The notes under the pieces were generated by a model. That model had not been told where the DNA came from and ran no database searches. It saw only the letters and a list, made by a program, of their open reading frames with translations. This document shows positions 53,985-63,858 of a stretch of 64,000 nucleotides of DNA, one piece after another (positions within the stretch are counted from its first letter, which is position 1; every line of letters begins with the position of its first letter). The DNA comes from an uncultured Pelagibacteraceae bacterium (GTDB lineage Bacteria > Pseudomonadota > Alphaproteobacteria > Pelagibacterales > Pelagibacteraceae). Where the stretch lies: NCBI GenBank assembly GCA_902612605.1, contig CACMDY010000004.1, positions 1 through 64,000 on the forward strand, given 5' to 3'. Made by a program: the position numbers and the translations under genes.

Positions 53985-55034
53985 ATGAATAAATATTACA
54001 CAAGAGCGTGTAATTTTTATTTTGGATCAGCATCAAAGATAAACATTAAAAAAAATAAATCAATTCCTCTTCATGGCAATACTAAAATATCATTTGATAA
54101 AATAGAAATCATAGACAGAAAAAAAAATAGAATCATCAATTTCAAAGATATTAGCAATCTCTCAATAAAACTAAAAAAAAAAGTCAAAAGAGATTTAAAA
54201 AATATAAAAAAAAAGAAAATTTTTAAACAAATAAATTTATCTGATATCCCTATTTTGATGGGCATAGTTAATTTAACTCCAGATAGTTTTTCAGATGGTG
54301 GCAAATATAATAAAAAAAATTTAGCCTTAAAACATGTGAATAAATTATTATCAAATGGCGCAAAGATAATAGACGTTGGTGGAGAGTCTACAAGACCAGG
54401 TGCAAAAGATATTAATCCTAGAAAAGAATGGGATAGAATAAAATTTATTCTAAAAATTTTAAAAAATAAAAAAACCTTTGTTTCATTAGATACTAGAAAA
54501 AGTTTTGTGATGAAGAATGCTTCCAAAATAAAAGTAGATCTTATTAATGATGTATCTGGACTAAATTATGATCCTGAGACTATAAACTATTTAAAAAAAA
54601 CCAAAATACCTTTTGTCATTCATCATATGAAAGGAACACCAAAGAGTATGCAATTAAATCCAACATATAATAATGTATTACTTGATATTTATGACTTCTT
54701 TGAAAATAAATTAAAATACTTAAGAAACAAAGGTATTAAGCATAATAATATTATATTAGATCCAGGTATTGGGTTTGGAAAAAATTTGAAACATAATATT
54801 ACTCTTTTAAAGAATATTTCTATTTTTCATTCATTAGGCCTTCCTGTAATGTTGGGCTTATCTAGAAAAAGATTTATTAAGGATATTTCAAGAGAAAATG
54901 ATACTAGAGAAAGGATTGGTGGAACCGTATCTTCATGCATTCAGGCATATCTTCAAGGAGTCCAAATTCTAAGGGTTCATGATATTAAAGAGATTAATCA
55001 AGCATTTAAAGTATTTAAAAAATTACAAAATTAA
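53985..55034 (+). CDS. folP: dihydropteroate synthase
   Basis: A 349-residue protein. The DHPS barrel starts near residue 88: LMGIVNLTPDSFSDGGKY (about 91-108), then IIDVGGESTRPGA (about 128-140), VSLDTRKS, INDVSGLN, and LDPGIGFGKN (about 256-265). It joins pterin pyrophosphate and p-aminobenzoate. The about 85-residue N-terminal extension (YYTRACNFYFGSAS onward) is basic and longer than in the usual 280-residue enzyme; similar extensions occur in alphaproteobacteria and may be a partial second domain. It lies two bases before glmM. Confidence 0.93.
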   Translation: MNKYYTRACNFYFGSASKINIKKNKSIPLHGNTKISFDKIEIIDRKKNRIINFKDISNLSIKLKKKVKRDLKNIKKKKIFKQINLSDIPILMGIVNLTPDSFSDGGKYNKKNLALKHVNKLLSNGAKIIDVGGESTRPGAKDINPRKEWDRIKFILKILKNKKTFVSLDTRKSFVMKNASKIKVDLINDVSGLNYDPETINYLKKTKIPFVIHHMKGTPKSMQLNPTYNNVLLDIYDFFENKLKYLRNKGIKHNNIILDPGIGFGKNLKHNITLLKNISIFHSLGLPVMLGLSRKRFIKDISRENDTRERIGGTVSSCIQAYLQGVQILRVHDIKEINQAFKVFKKLQN

Positions 55035-55036
55035 AA

Positions 55037-56368
55037 ATGATTAAAAAATATTTTGGAACAGATGGAATTAGAGGAAAAGTTAATGGGTCTAAAATAAATG
55101 GAGAAATGTTTTTCAAATTTGGCTTAGCAGCCGGAACATACTTTAAAAATTTAAAAAAGAGTAAACAAACAGCAATTATTGCAAAAGATACCAGATTATC
55201 AGGATATACGCTTGAACCAGCTTTAGTATCTGGATTGGCATCAGCAGGAATGCATATTTATACTTTGGGACCTCTACCAACAAATGGTTTAGCGATGCTT
55301 ACAAAAAAAATGAGAGCTAATATGGGTATAATGATTACTGCATCTCATAATCCATATCAAGACAATGGATTAAAGTTATTTGGACCTGATGGACTTAAAT
55401 TATCTGATAGAATTGAGAAGAAAATTGAAAAGCTAATTGACTCAAAGATTACTAAAAATCTATCAAAACCAATCGAATTGGGGAGAGTTAAAAGATTAGA
55501 GGATGCTAACGATAGTTATATTAAAATATTAAAACAAAATTTCCCATCCTCATTTAGTTTAAAAGGTATCAAAATTGCTTTAGATTGTGCTAACGGAGCT
55601 GGGTACAAAGCTGGTCCAGCTTTATTTAAATCATTAGGTGCTAAAGTATATGACACTGGCACAACTCCTAATGGTTTAAATATAAATCTTAAATCCGGAT
55701 CTACTTACCCAAGTAAAATTTGTCAAATGACAAAAAAAAATAAAGCTCATATAGGTATTTCATTGGATGGAGATGCTGACAGAATAATTATCTGTGATGA
55801 AAAAGGTAAAATTATTGATGGAGATAAAATTCTTGCAATGTTAGGCGAGAGATGGAAAAGAAAAAAGATTTTAAAGGGAGGTGTTATCGGTACATTAATG
55901 TCAAATTATGGCTTAGAAAATTTTTTTAAAAACAAAGGAATTAAATTTTTAAGATCAGATGTTGGAGATAGATATGTAAAAGAAAAAATGAAAAAAAATA
56001 AATTTAATTTAGGAGGGGAACAATCTGGTCACATAATTCTTGGAAAGTTTGCCACAACAGGAGATGGATTATTAGTTGCATTAGAAATTCTTTTCTCTTT
56101 AAGAAAAACAAAAAAAGCAAGTGAGCTTTTTAACAAATTTAATCCCACCCCTCAAATTTTAGAGAATGTTGAAGTTAAGGATAAATCAATTATTAATACT
56201 CCAAAATGCAAAAAAGCAATTAACAAAGCAAATAAAATAATTAAAAACAGAGGTAGAATTTTAGTTAGAAAATCTGGTACTGAACCAAAAATAAGAATTA
56301 TGAGCGAGTCAGAGGATTCAAATTTAAATAAATTGTGTGTTAATATAATTAAAAAATCTATTCAGTAA
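55037..56368 (+). CDS. glmM: phosphoglucosamine mutase
   Basis: A 443-residue enzyme of the alpha-D-phosphohexomutase family. YFGTDGIRGKVN (about 5-16), the catalytic phosphoserine Ser103 in ITASHNPYQDNGLK, the metal loop SLDGDADRII (about 236-245), GGEQSGHII (about 325-333), and the phosphate-binding RKSGTEPKIRIM near the end are present. It makes glucosamine-1-phosphate for UDP-GlcNAc. It lies between folP and thiD, with one base to thiD; the folP-glmM order is common. Confidence 0.97.
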   Translation: MIKKYFGTDGIRGKVNGSKINGEMFFKFGLAAGTYFKNLKKSKQTAIIAKDTRLSGYTLEPALVSGLASAGMHIYTLGPLPTNGLAMLTKKMRANMGIMITASHNPYQDNGLKLFGPDGLKLSDRIEKKIEKLIDSKITKNLSKPIELGRVKRLEDANDSYIKILKQNFPSSFSLKGIKIALDCANGAGYKAGPALFKSLGAKVYDTGTTPNGLNINLKSGSTYPSKICQMTKKNKAHIGISLDGDADRIIICDEKGKIIDGDKILAMLGERWKRKKILKGGVIGTLMSNYGLENFFKNKGIKFLRSDVGDRYVKEKMKKNKFNLGGEQSGHIILGKFATTGDGLLVALEILFSLRKTKKASELFNKFNPTPQILENVEVKDKSIINTPKCKKAINKANKIIKNRGRILVRKSGTEPKIRIMSESEDSNLNKLCVNIIKKSIQ

Positions 56369-56369
56369 A

Positions 56370-57182
56370 TTGAAAATCAAATCTAAAATATTAATTATTG
56401 CAGGATCAGACTCCTCCGGAGGAGCGGGCATCCAAGCAGATATTAAATCAGTTACTTCTCTTGGCTCTTTTGCTATGACAGCAATTACCGCTGTTACTGC
56501 ACAGAATACTACGGGTCTTAAGTCTATAATACCAATGCCAATTAAGGAAATTTCCAATCAAATCGAATTTACCTCAAAAGATATTAAGCCAGACTCAGTA
56601 AAAATAGGAATGCTGCATTCTACTAAAGTTATAAACTCAGTTTTAAAATCAATAAAAAAATCAAATTTAAAAAAAATAATATTAGATCCTGTTATGGTAG
56701 CTAAAGGTGGAACCAAGCTTATTGATAATAAAGCTATTTTAGTTTTGAAAAAAAAACTAATAAAAAAAGTTGATTTAATAACACCAAATATTCCTGAAGC
56801 GGAAATACTAACTAAAATCAAAATTAATTCTGAGCTGGACATGAAAAATGCTGCTAAAATATTATTAGATTTAGGTGCTAAGAATGTTTTAATTAAAGGT
56901 GGTCATTTAAGTTCTAAAACCTTGAAAGATATTTTTGTAAATAAAAAAGAGACTGCAATATTTACAAATAAAAAAATTAAAACAAAAAATACACATGGAA
57001 CTGGATGTACATTATCAACTGCAATTGCAACATATTATGGATGTGGAAAAACTCTAAAGAAATCTTGTGAGTTAGGTATTAGATATGTAAACAATGCCAT
57101 TAGGACAAGACCGAACTTTGGAAAAGGAAATGGACCAATTAACCATTTAAATAGTTTTATAATAGAAAAGAAATTTAGATGA
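56370..57182 (+). CDS. thiD: hydroxymethylpyrimidine/phosphomethylpyrimidine kinase
   Basis: A 270-residue ribokinase-fold kinase starting at TTG. It has [19 protein letters not shown] (about 7-25), [14 protein letters not shown] (about 106-119), [10 protein letters not shown] (about 137-146), and the anion-hole [15 protein letters not shown] (about 207-221) with the catalytic Cys/Asp region. It phosphorylates HMP and HMP-phosphate for thiamine. No thiC is in the window, and Pelagibacter is known to need external HMP. It overlaps purA (ATGA). Confidence 0.93.
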   Translation: MKIKSKILIIAGSDSSGGAGIQADIKSVTSLGSFAMTAITAVTAQNTTGLKSIIPMPIKEISNQIEFTSKDIKPDSVKIGMLHSTKVINSVLKSIKKSNLKKIILDPVMVAKGGTKLIDNKAILVLKKKLIKKVDLITPNIPEAEILTKIKINSELDMKNAAKILLDLGAKNVLIKGGHLSSKTLKDIFVNKKETAIFTNKKIKTKNTHGTGCTLSTAIATYYGCGKTLKKSCELGIRYVNNAIRTRPNFGKGNGPINHLNSFIIEKKFR

Positions 57183-58468
57183 ATAATGTAGTTGTCGTTG
57201 GATCGCAGTGGGGAGATGAAGGAAAAGGGAAAATAGTTGATTGGTTATCCAGTGAAGCAGATGTTGTCGTAAGATTCCAAGGGGGACATAATGCTGGCCA
57301 TACCTTGGTCATAGATGGTGTTACTTATAAATTAAGATTATTGCCATCTGGAATTGTAAGAAAAAATAAAATTTCAATTATTGGAAATGGAGTTGTTGTA
57401 GATCCTTGGGCGCTTTTAGATGAAATTGAAGAAGCTAAATCTAAAGGTGTGGAAATTAATGAAAATAATCTCATATTATCAGAGGCTGCTACATTAATTT
57501 TACCATTTCATAGAGAGATGGATGAAATAAGAGAAGACTCCGCAGGTAAATCGAAAATTGGAACTACTAGAAGAGGTATTGGTCCAGCGTACGAAGATAA
57601 AGTAGGGAGAAGATCTATAAGAGTAATGGATCTTGCATCAAAACAAAATCTTGAAAATCGATTATCATTAGTACTTGAACACCATAATGCTATCCGAAAA
57701 GGATTGGGTAAGCCAATATATGAAAAAGATAAACTTGTTGAGGACTTATTAAAAATAGCCCCAAATATTTTAAAATATTCAGAACCTGTTTGGAGAAAGA
57801 TAGATCAATTTAAATCAGAAAATAAAAAAATTTTATTTGAGGGAGCTCAAGGAATATTACTTGATGTTGATCATGGAACATATCCATATGTAACATCATC
57901 CAATACAGTAGCAGCTTCAGCAGCAACAGGATCTGGATGCGGTCCAAACTCAATAAATTATGTATTAGGAATTACAAAGGCATACACAACAAGGGTAGGT
58001 GAAGGACCTTTTCCAACAGAACTAACAGATGATGTTGGTAATCATTTAGGTGAAAAGGGACATGAATTTGGAACTGTAACTAGTAGAAAAAGAAGATGTG
58101 GATGGTTTGATGGAGTTTTAGTAAGACAAACTATAAAGATTTCAGGTATTGATGGAATAGCATTAACTAAATTAGATGTATTAGATGAACTTGATGAAAT
58201 AAATCTTTGTGTGGCTTATAAGCTAAATGAAAAAGAAATAGATTATTTTCCTGCTGCCGTGGAAGATCAGTTAAACGTCAAACCAGTTTACAAAACGTTC
58301 AAAGGTTGGAAATCTAAAACTCAAGGAATTAAAAATTTTGAAGATTTACCTAATAATGCAAAGATATATTTAAAAGCTATTGAAGAGTTTATTGAGACAA
58401 AAATATCCAGTATTTCAACAAGCCCTGAGAGGGAAGATACCATTCTTTTAATAGATCCATTTAATTAA
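57179..58468 (+). CDS. purA: adenylosuccinate synthase
   Basis: A 429-residue enzyme. [19 protein letters not shown] (about 4-22) carries the catalytic Asp and the P-loop-like segment, followed by QGGHNAGHT (about 34-42), [13 protein letters not shown] (about 129-141), [21 protein letters not shown] (about 223-243) and [11 protein letters not shown] (about 301-311). It condenses IMP and aspartate with GTP, the first step to AMP. The downstream 48 bp before the next gene is a nearly pure AT palindrome but has no T-tract terminator. Confidence 0.98.
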   Translation: MNNVVVVGSQWGDEGKGKIVDWLSSEADVVVRFQGGHNAGHTLVIDGVTYKLRLLPSGIVRKNKISIIGNGVVVDPWALLDEIEEAKSKGVEINENNLILSEAATLILPFHREMDEIREDSAGKSKIGTTRRGIGPAYEDKVGRRSIRVMDLASKQNLENRLSLVLEHHNAIRKGLGKPIYEKDKLVEDLLKIAPNILKYSEPVWRKIDQFKSENKKILFEGAQGILLDVDHGTYPYVTSSNTVAASAATGSGCGPNSINYVLGITKAYTTRVGEGPFPTELTDDVGNHLGEKGHEFGTVTSRKRRCGWFDGVLVRQTIKISGIDGIALTKLDVLDELDEINLCVAYKLNEKEIDYFPAAVEDQLNVKPVYKTFKGWKSKTQGIKNFEDLPNNAKIYLKAIEEFIETKISSISTSPEREDTILLIDPFN

Positions 58469-58516
58469 TATTAAAATTAATTTAATTAATAATAAAATTC
58501 AGCATATATTACCAAT

Positions 58517-60322
58517 ATGAACAATAAATATATTCACATATTTATTTTTTTTTTTGTTATTTTAATCAATCCTAAGCATGTATATGCTGTTGATTTATCA
58601 TCAACTACTCCTGCAGATAATGCAACACAGATTGCAGTGAATACTGGAATAGATCTCGTGTGGCTAGCATCAGGGTCTGTATCAGCAAATAACGGAAATG
58701 TAATTTTAAAAAAAACATCAGATGACAGTACTGTTGAAACTTTTTCAACTAATGGAATGTTTTTAGCTATGAGTTTATCCGCTCCAGCAACAGTTACAGC
58801 TACATTTGCTTTATCATCAAATTTAGATGAGGATACTGAATATTATATCCTAGTAGATAGTGCAGCATTTAATAATTTTGATGGTATTTCAAGTAAAACA
58901 GAATTAAATTTTAAAACAGTTGATAATAATAATCCTACTTTAACATCTTCTTCACCATCTGATGATGCATCTAATGTTAGTGTATCATCAAATATAGTTC
59001 TTACATTTAATGAAGTTGTAGATGCCGAAAGTGGAAATATTGATATCATAAATACATCAACAGGCGAAGCGATAGAGATTGATGTGACAGGATCTTTATT
59101 ATCTGGAAGTGGAACAACTGAAATTACTATTAATCCATCATCTGACTTAGAAAATGACACTTCCTATCATGTAAAAATAGATTCAACTGCATTTGATGAT
59201 ACCGTTGGAAACTCTTATGCTGGTATTTCAAACACAGCAACTTTAAATTTTACTACTGCAAAAGGTCAAATTTTTAACGATACTGTAAAAACTTTAATAA
59301 AAAATCAAACAACAGCTTCAATTCAATCAATGACTCAGTCATTAAATAGAGTAAATAGCCGCTTAAATTTTATAAGACCAATTCAAAATAGTAACACTTC
59401 AAGAAATAAAATAGCATTAAATTTTAATGACCCATACGCAAACAAAATAGTTGATGCTCTAACAACTAACTTAATAAAATATGAAAAAAAGGAGAGAAAA
59501 TTTGCTTTTTGGAGTGAAGGCAATCTTTCTTTTGGTAGAATAAACAACAAAGGTAAAGAGTTGGGTCAGGAACTTAAAACCAAGGGTTTTACTGTAGGAT
59601 TTGATAAAAAAATTACAGATCTAAAAACTATAGGTTTAGCATTAAATCAATCTGAGCAAGAAACTCAAATTGGAAGTAATGATGCACATATGGATGCAAT
59701 AGCAAAATCTTTATTAATCTATGGAAGCAACCAATTTTTTGAAAATCGATATTTCGAGGCCGCCATTGGATTTGGAGAAACAGAAATCGATATCAATAGA
59801 AAAGTATCTGGAGGAAATAATAAAGGCCTTAGAGATGGAAAACAATTATTTGGAAGCTTTACTTACTTATACGAACCATTAGAACAAAAAGAAAATAAAA
59901 ACTTAAATTACTATTCTAGGATAGACTTAGGTTATACGATATTAGACGATTATATTGAAAGCGGTGATGGTGATTCAATTAATTACAATGATCAAAATAT
60001 AAAAAGTTCGTCATTATCTTTTGGATTTAATTTTTCAAATATATTAGAGATAGATCAAGGATTTATTACTCCTTTATTACAGTTTGAAATTGGTAAAAAT
60101 AAAACAATAAATTCATTATCAGAAGCTTATTATGTAAATGATTCTTCAACTATTTATGCTAATGCAATATCTGATCAAAATACATCACATGCAAAACTAA
60201 CCCTTGGAATAGGGGCTACAATGGAAGATGGTTTAAATATAAGTTTCATGGTCGATCATTATAGAAATGATAACGAAGCATTTAATACCAGTTTAACTGC
60301 AAATATTAGAAAAGAATTTTAA
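58517..60322 (+). CDS. Ig-like repeat autotransporter (type V secreted surface protein)
   Basis: A 601-residue surface protein. A signal peptide (about 1-25, ending VYA) is followed by two tandem Ig-like Big_5/SbsA-type units (about 26-130 and 138-245). Each opens with a STTPADNATQIAVN / SSPSDDASNVSVS phrase and ends with TxLNFxT. A linker leads to a C-terminal beta-barrel of about 270 residues (from FAFWSEGNLSFGRIN at about 327) ending in a terminal Phe (IRKEF), the outer-membrane insertion signal. There is no passenger enzyme motif. It lies apart from the polysaccharide island and is convergent with rpoH (5 bp apart). Confidence 0.85.
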   Translation: MNNKYIHIFIFFFVILINPKHVYAVDLSSTTPADNATQIAVNTGIDLVWLASGSVSANNGNVILKKTSDDSTVETFSTNGMFLAMSLSAPATVTATFALSSNLDEDTEYYILVDSAAFNNFDGISSKTELNFKTVDNNNPTLTSSSPSDDASNVSVSSNIVLTFNEVVDAESGNIDIINTSTGEAIEIDVTGSLLSGSGTTEITINPSSDLENDTSYHVKIDSTAFDDTVGNSYAGISNTATLNFTTAKGQIFNDTVKTLIKNQTTASIQSMTQSLNRVNSRLNFIRPIQNSNTSRNKIALNFNDPYANKIVDALTTNLIKYEKKERKFAFWSEGNLSFGRINNKGKELGQELKTKGFTVGFDKKITDLKTIGLALNQSEQETQIGSNDAHMDAIAKSLLIYGSNQFFENRYFEAAIGFGETEIDINRKVSGGNNKGLRDGKQLFGSFTYLYEPLEQKENKNLNYYSRIDLGYTILDDYIESGDGDSINYNDQNIKSSSLSFGFNFSNILEIDQGFITPLLQFEIGKNKTINSLSEAYYVNDSSTIYANAISDQNTSHAKLTLGIGATMEDGLNISFMVDHYRNDNEAFNTSLTANIRKEF

Positions 60323-60327
60323 TAAGC

Positions 60328-61218
60328 TTAATTAGCTGGTAATAGATTTTTTGATTTAGCAGAGTTAAGCATATGTTTTTGAAGTTTTTCAAAAGCTTTA
60401 TTTTCAATTTGTCTTATTCTTTCTCTACTTATTTTGAATTTCTTACTTAAATCTTCCAAAGTTATTGGATCATCTGTCAATCTTCTAGAGTAAAGAATTT
60501 CTTTTTCTCTCTCATTTAAAATCTTAATAGAGTCTTGCAAAAGGTCTTTTCGTTGCTCCATTTCCTCATTTTGTGCAAATTTAAGTTCTTGATCCATATC
60601 ATTGTCTACAACCCAATCTTGCCATTCATCACCATCTTCTCCAATAGGTGCATTTAAAGATTGCTCTTTTCCTGAGAGTCTTCTATTCATGGATACTACT
60701 TCTTTTTCGCTAACATCTAATCTGTTTGCTATATCCTTTACATGTTCATCACGTAAGTCACCCTCAGTTCTAGGTGCAATTTGATTTTTTAACTTCTTCA
60801 AGTTAAAAAAAAGTTTTTTCTGAGCTGTTGTAGTTCCAATTTTTACTAAGCTCCATGATCTTAGAATATATTCTTGAATAGAAGCTTTAATCCACCACAT
60901 TGCATAAGTTGCAAGTCTGAAACCTTTTTCTGGTTCAAATTTTTTAACAGCTTGCATCAAACCTACGTTACCTTCTGAAATCATTTCATTAAGAGGCAAA
61001 CCATAGCCTTTGTAACCCATCGCTATTTTAGCAACTAGTCTTAAATGACTTGTAACAAGTTTTTCAGCTGATTTAACATTTCCTGTAGTTTGCCAATTTT
61101 TAGCAAGCATGTATTCTTCTTCTGCATCTAGCATAGGAAATTTTTTAATTTGGGCCAGATATGCTGTTAAACCACCTTCATTTGAAAGAGTAGGCAAATT
61201 GTATGTATTATTGCTCAT
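60328..61218 (-). CDS. rpoH: heat-shock sigma factor RpoH
   Basis: A 296-residue sigma-70 family factor without region 1.1. Region 2 has LVTSHLRLVAKIAMGYKGYGLPLNEMISEGNVGLMQAVKKFEP (about 59-101) and RLATYAMWWIKASIQEYIL (about 106-124). The RpoH box QKKLFFNLKKLK lies near 133-144. Region 4.2 (ILNEREKEILYSRRL, then EDLSKKFKISRERIRQIENKA) reads the -35. It drives heat-shock genes and is a substrate of FtsH. It follows rluD on the same strand (43-bp gap). Confidence 0.95.
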   Translation of the reverse strand: MSNNTYNLPTLSNEGGLTAYLAQIKKFPMLDAEEEYMLAKNWQTTGNVKSAEKLVTSHLRLVAKIAMGYKGYGLPLNEMISEGNVGLMQAVKKFEPEKGFRLATYAMWWIKASIQEYILRSWSLVKIGTTTAQKKLFFNLKKLKNQIAPRTEGDLRDEHVKDIANRLDVSEKEVVSMNRRLSGKEQSLNAPIGEDGDEWQDWVVDNDMDQELKFAQNEEMEQRKDLLQDSIKILNEREKEILYSRRLTDDPITLEDLSKKFKISRERIRQIENKAFEKLQKHMLNSAKSKNLLPAN

Positions 61219-61261
61219 CGGAAGTATTTATGTAATAGAGAAATATTTTTTTACAATCGTT

Positions 61262-62242
61262 TTATTTACTTAATTTTCTTAGTTTTTTTAAGATATCACT
61301 TAAATCGTTTGGGATATTTGACGAAAATTCTAATCTTTCCTCTGTCCTAGGATGGTTAAATCCCAACTGTTTTGCATGCAAAAATTGTCTATCTAGATTT
61401 AAAATTTTATTATTAAGATCTTCTTCAATATTTTTAAATTTCTTATATTTCTTTTTATATTTTTTATCTCCAAGAATATTATTACCTTTGTATGACATAT
61501 GAACTCTAATTTGATGTGTTCTTCCAGTTTCTAATTTACATTGTATAAAACTAAAAGTTGGAACTTTATCATTCTCAAAAAGCTCTAAAGTTTCGTAATG
61601 TGTAATTGCTTTTTTACCTCTGCTAGATGACACTTCCATCATTTGTCTGTTTTTTGAACTTCTAGTTATGAATGTTTTAATTGTTCCTTTTTGAGGTCTT
61701 AATTTTCCCCATATTAAAGTTTGATAAACTCTTGTTATAGTATGTTCGGAAAACTGAATTGATAATTTTTCATGAGTTGGATTATTTTTTGCAATTACAA
61801 TTAATCCAGATGTATCTTTATCAATTCTGTGAACTATACCAGGTCTAAGCCCATCTCCTATGTTAGATAAATTTTTACTATCATAATTCATTAGTGCGTT
61901 AACTATTGTATTATCATAATTACCAGCACCAGGATGCATCGAAATTCCAGAAGGTTTGTCAATTACGATTAAGTCTTCATCTTCATAAATTATATTTAAC
62001 TTAAAATCATAAGGTTTTAAGCTTTTTTTCTTAGGTTCAATAATTTCAAGTTCAATTTTGTCATTTAATTTAGCTTTAATTGAAGGGTCTTGGACAATTC
62101 TCTCATTAATTTTTAATTTTCTATCTAGGATTAAATTTTTTACTCTGGTTCTGCTTAAACTTTTATGATGGTTGGCTAATATGATATCTACTCTTTTGTT
62201 ATTACCGTCTTCTCCAACAATAAAATTGATGATATTTTTCAT
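61262..62242 (-). CDS. rluD: 23S rRNA pseudouridine synthase RluD-type
   Basis: A 326-residue enzyme. An N-terminal S4 RNA-binding domain (about 10-75, LSRTRVKNLILDRKLKINER) precedes the RluA-type catalytic domain. GIVHRIDKDTSGLIVIAKN (about 135-153) holds the catalytic Asp, followed by LETGRTHQIRVHMSYKGNNILGD (about 241-263). It modifies helix 69 of 23S rRNA. It lies upstream of rpoH on the minus strand, and its start is 23 bp from tRNA-Arg. Confidence 0.93.
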   Translation of the reverse strand: MKNIINFIVGEDGNNKRVDIILANHHKSLSRTRVKNLILDRKLKINERIVQDPSIKAKLNDKIELEIIEPKKKSLKPYDFKLNIIYEDEDLIVIDKPSGISMHPGAGNYDNTIVNALMNYDSKNLSNIGDGLRPGIVHRIDKDTSGLIVIAKNNPTHEKLSIQFSEHTITRVYQTLIWGKLRPQKGTIKTFITRSSKNRQMMEVSSSRGKKAITHYETLELFENDKVPTFSFIQCKLETGRTHQIRVHMSYKGNNILGDKKYKKKYKKFKNIEEDLNNKILNLDRQFLHAKQLGFNHPRTEERLEFSSNIPNDLSDILKKLRKLSK

Positions 62243-62265
62243 AAATTACTATATTAAATTAGTAT

Positions 62266-62342
62266 GCGTTCGTAGCTCAACTGGATAGAGCGCCAGATTT
62301 CGGCTCTGGAGGTTCAGGGTTCGACTCCTTGCGGGCGCACCA
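62266..62342 (+). tRNA. tRNA-Arg (UCG)
   Basis: A 77-base gene with encoded CCA. The acceptor arm GCGTTCG pairs with CGGGCGC (two G:U pairs). The D stem is GCTC/GAGC, the anticodon stem CCAGA/TCTGG with loop TTTCGGC gives anticodon TCG (CGN Arg codons, chiefly CGA), and the T loop TTCGACT is standard. The gene's last base lies directly beside the stop codon of the convergent ABC permease gene. Confidence 0.95.
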
Positions 62343-63134
62343 CTATTCACCCATATTAATAAGCGTACCTTTATTTTTTGCGACATTGAAAGAATAATAG
62401 AATAATGCAATCGATAATACAAAGTAAACTCCATTCCACATGAAAGCATAATAGATATTTTCAATATCTACAGTTTGATTAATCAAAATATTTCTTGCCT
62501 CTTCAAAAATATATACCAATGGCAATAAGTACGCTATTTTCTGAAACATTTCTGGTAATATTTCTATTGGATAATAAATGCATCCAAATGGAGCCAATAA
62601 AAACATTGTAGACCATGCTATATTTTCAAAAGAGGGCCCATATCTCAATAGACCAGCTGACACAAGGATTCCAAGTGTTATTCCAAATAAATATAGGCTC
62701 AAAAATAAAAAGAATAAAAATATTCCTAAATCTAAAATAGAAATACCGAATAATGGTGAAGTTAAAAGCACTGCTGGTATTAAACCTATAAGAGCTCTAA
62801 TTAATGCTGTAACAACAAGTGAAGTTAATATTTCACCAATTTTCATTGGGGCAATAAATAAATTTGTAAAGTTTCTACTCCAAATTTCTTCAAGGAATAG
62901 CATATTAAATCCAATGCTTGTTCTGAAAAGAAAATCATAAAGGATTGCACATGTTAATATAACTCCTACCGCATTATTATAATATGTTGTATGTGTAGCA
63001 AAAAAATTTGAGATAAATCCCCACAAAGTAATTTGAATAGTTGGCCAATAAACAAGATCTAAAACTCTTGGGAAAGATCTAGTTATTAAATAAAAATGTC
63101 TTAGAAAAAGACCGTACATCCTAGTTAAGCTCAT
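62343..63134 (-). CDS. ABC-2 type transporter permease
   Basis: A 263-residue membrane protein with six hydrophobic segments. MYGLFLRHFYLITRSFPRVLDLVYWPTIQITLWGF (about 6-40) is the N-terminal start of this ABC-2 group, followed by NMLFLEEIWSRNFTNLFIAPM (about 77-97), where the conserved Glu of the family lies, and APFGCIYYPIEILPEMFQKIAYLLPLVY (about 191-218). It should form the channel for the ATPase encoded just upstream, with a 14-bp overlap between the two genes. The substrate is unknown; this permease group is often called a multidrug exporter. Confidence 0.88.
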   Translation of the reverse strand: MSLTRMYGLFLRHFYLITRSFPRVLDLVYWPTIQITLWGFISNFFATHTTYYNNAVGVILTCAILYDFLFRTSIGFNMLFLEEIWSRNFTNLFIAPMKIGEILTSLVVTALIRALIGLIPAVLLTSPLFGISILDLGIFLFFLFLSLYLFGITLGILVSAGLLRYGPSFENIAWSTMFLLAPFGCIYYPIEILPEMFQKIAYLLPLVYIFEEARNILINQTVDIENIYYAFMWNGVYFVLSIALFYYSFNVAKNKGTLINMGE

Positions 63135-63858
63135 TTTTACTCCTAGATAATTTTAAAAAAACTTCCTCGAGGTTTTTTCTACCATGTTTATTGATTAATT
63201 CTTCAGGATTTCCTTTGTCAATTATAATTCCTTCTTTCATCATTAGAATTGACTTACAAAGTCTAGTGACTTCATTCATATTATGAGAGGCAAGAAGTAT
63301 AGATATTTTTTTTTCTTTTTTATAATCTTCCAAAAAAGATCTAACAAAATCACCTACTTCTGGATCTAATGATGCGGTTGGTTCATCTAATAGCAATACT
63401 TTTGGTTCATTGATTAATGCTTTTGCCAAACTAACTCTATTTTTTTGTCCAGATGATAATTCACCTGTAATGCCATTAAGTAATCCTCCCAATCTTAATT
63501 TTTCTGATAAAAATTCAATTCTCTCATTAATATTATTTATTTTATATAATTTTCCATAAACGGTTAGATTTTGTTTAACCGTAAGTTTTTTTGGTAATTC
63601 AATATATGGAGATATGAAGTTTATTTGTTCCAAGATTTCAATTCTATTTCCCTCCAATTTTTGACCATTTATCAAAATTTCTCCACTAGTTGGTTTTAAA
63701 AGTCCCAACAACATACCAATGGTGGTTGTTTTGCCTGAGCCATTTGGACCTAATAGACCTAAAATTTCGTCTTCTTTTATGTTAAAGGTTATACCTTTTA
63801 CTGCCTCGTTCTTTCCATAATTTTTTTTAATATTTTTTACTTCGACTAATTTTTTCAT
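63121..63858 (-). CDS. ABC transporter ATP-binding protein
   Basis: A 245-residue ATPase of the DrrA/CcmA-like type. Walker A GLLGPNGSGKTTTI (about 34-47), Q-loop in NFISPY, signature LSSGQKNRVSLAKAL (about 136-150), Walker B VLLLDEPTASLDPE (about 157-170) and the H-loop in LLASHNMNE are all intact. It powers the ABC-2 permease encoded immediately downstream. Its start overlaps the stop of the Sua5-like gene by four bases, so the three are co-transcribed. Confidence 0.93.
   Translation of the reverse strand: MKKLVEVKNIKKNYGKNEAVKGITFNIKEDEILGLLGPNGSGKTTTIGMLLGLLKPTSGEILINGQKLEGNRIEILEQINFISPYIELPKKLTVKQNLTVYGKLYKINNINERIEFLSEKLRLGGLLNGITGELSSGQKNRVSLAKALINEPKVLLLDEPTASLDPEVGDFVRSFLEDYKKEKKISILLASHNMNEVTRLCKSILMMKEGIIIDKGNPEELINKHGRKNLEEVFLKLSRSKNELN

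Noticed and set aside
54071..54526. 151-residue frame antisense to folP
   Set aside because: Phe/Leu-rich shadow of the Lys-rich folP frame; no recognisable domain.
58469..58516. AT palindrome after purA as a terminator
   Set aside because: It is an all-AT inverted repeat of low stability with no T run after it.
62249..62464. Minus-strand reading frame of 71 residues across tRNA-Arg
   Set aside because: Part of it (GAPARSRTLNLQSRNL) is an antisense translation of the tRNA, a common false gene; the rest is out-of-frame ABC permease.
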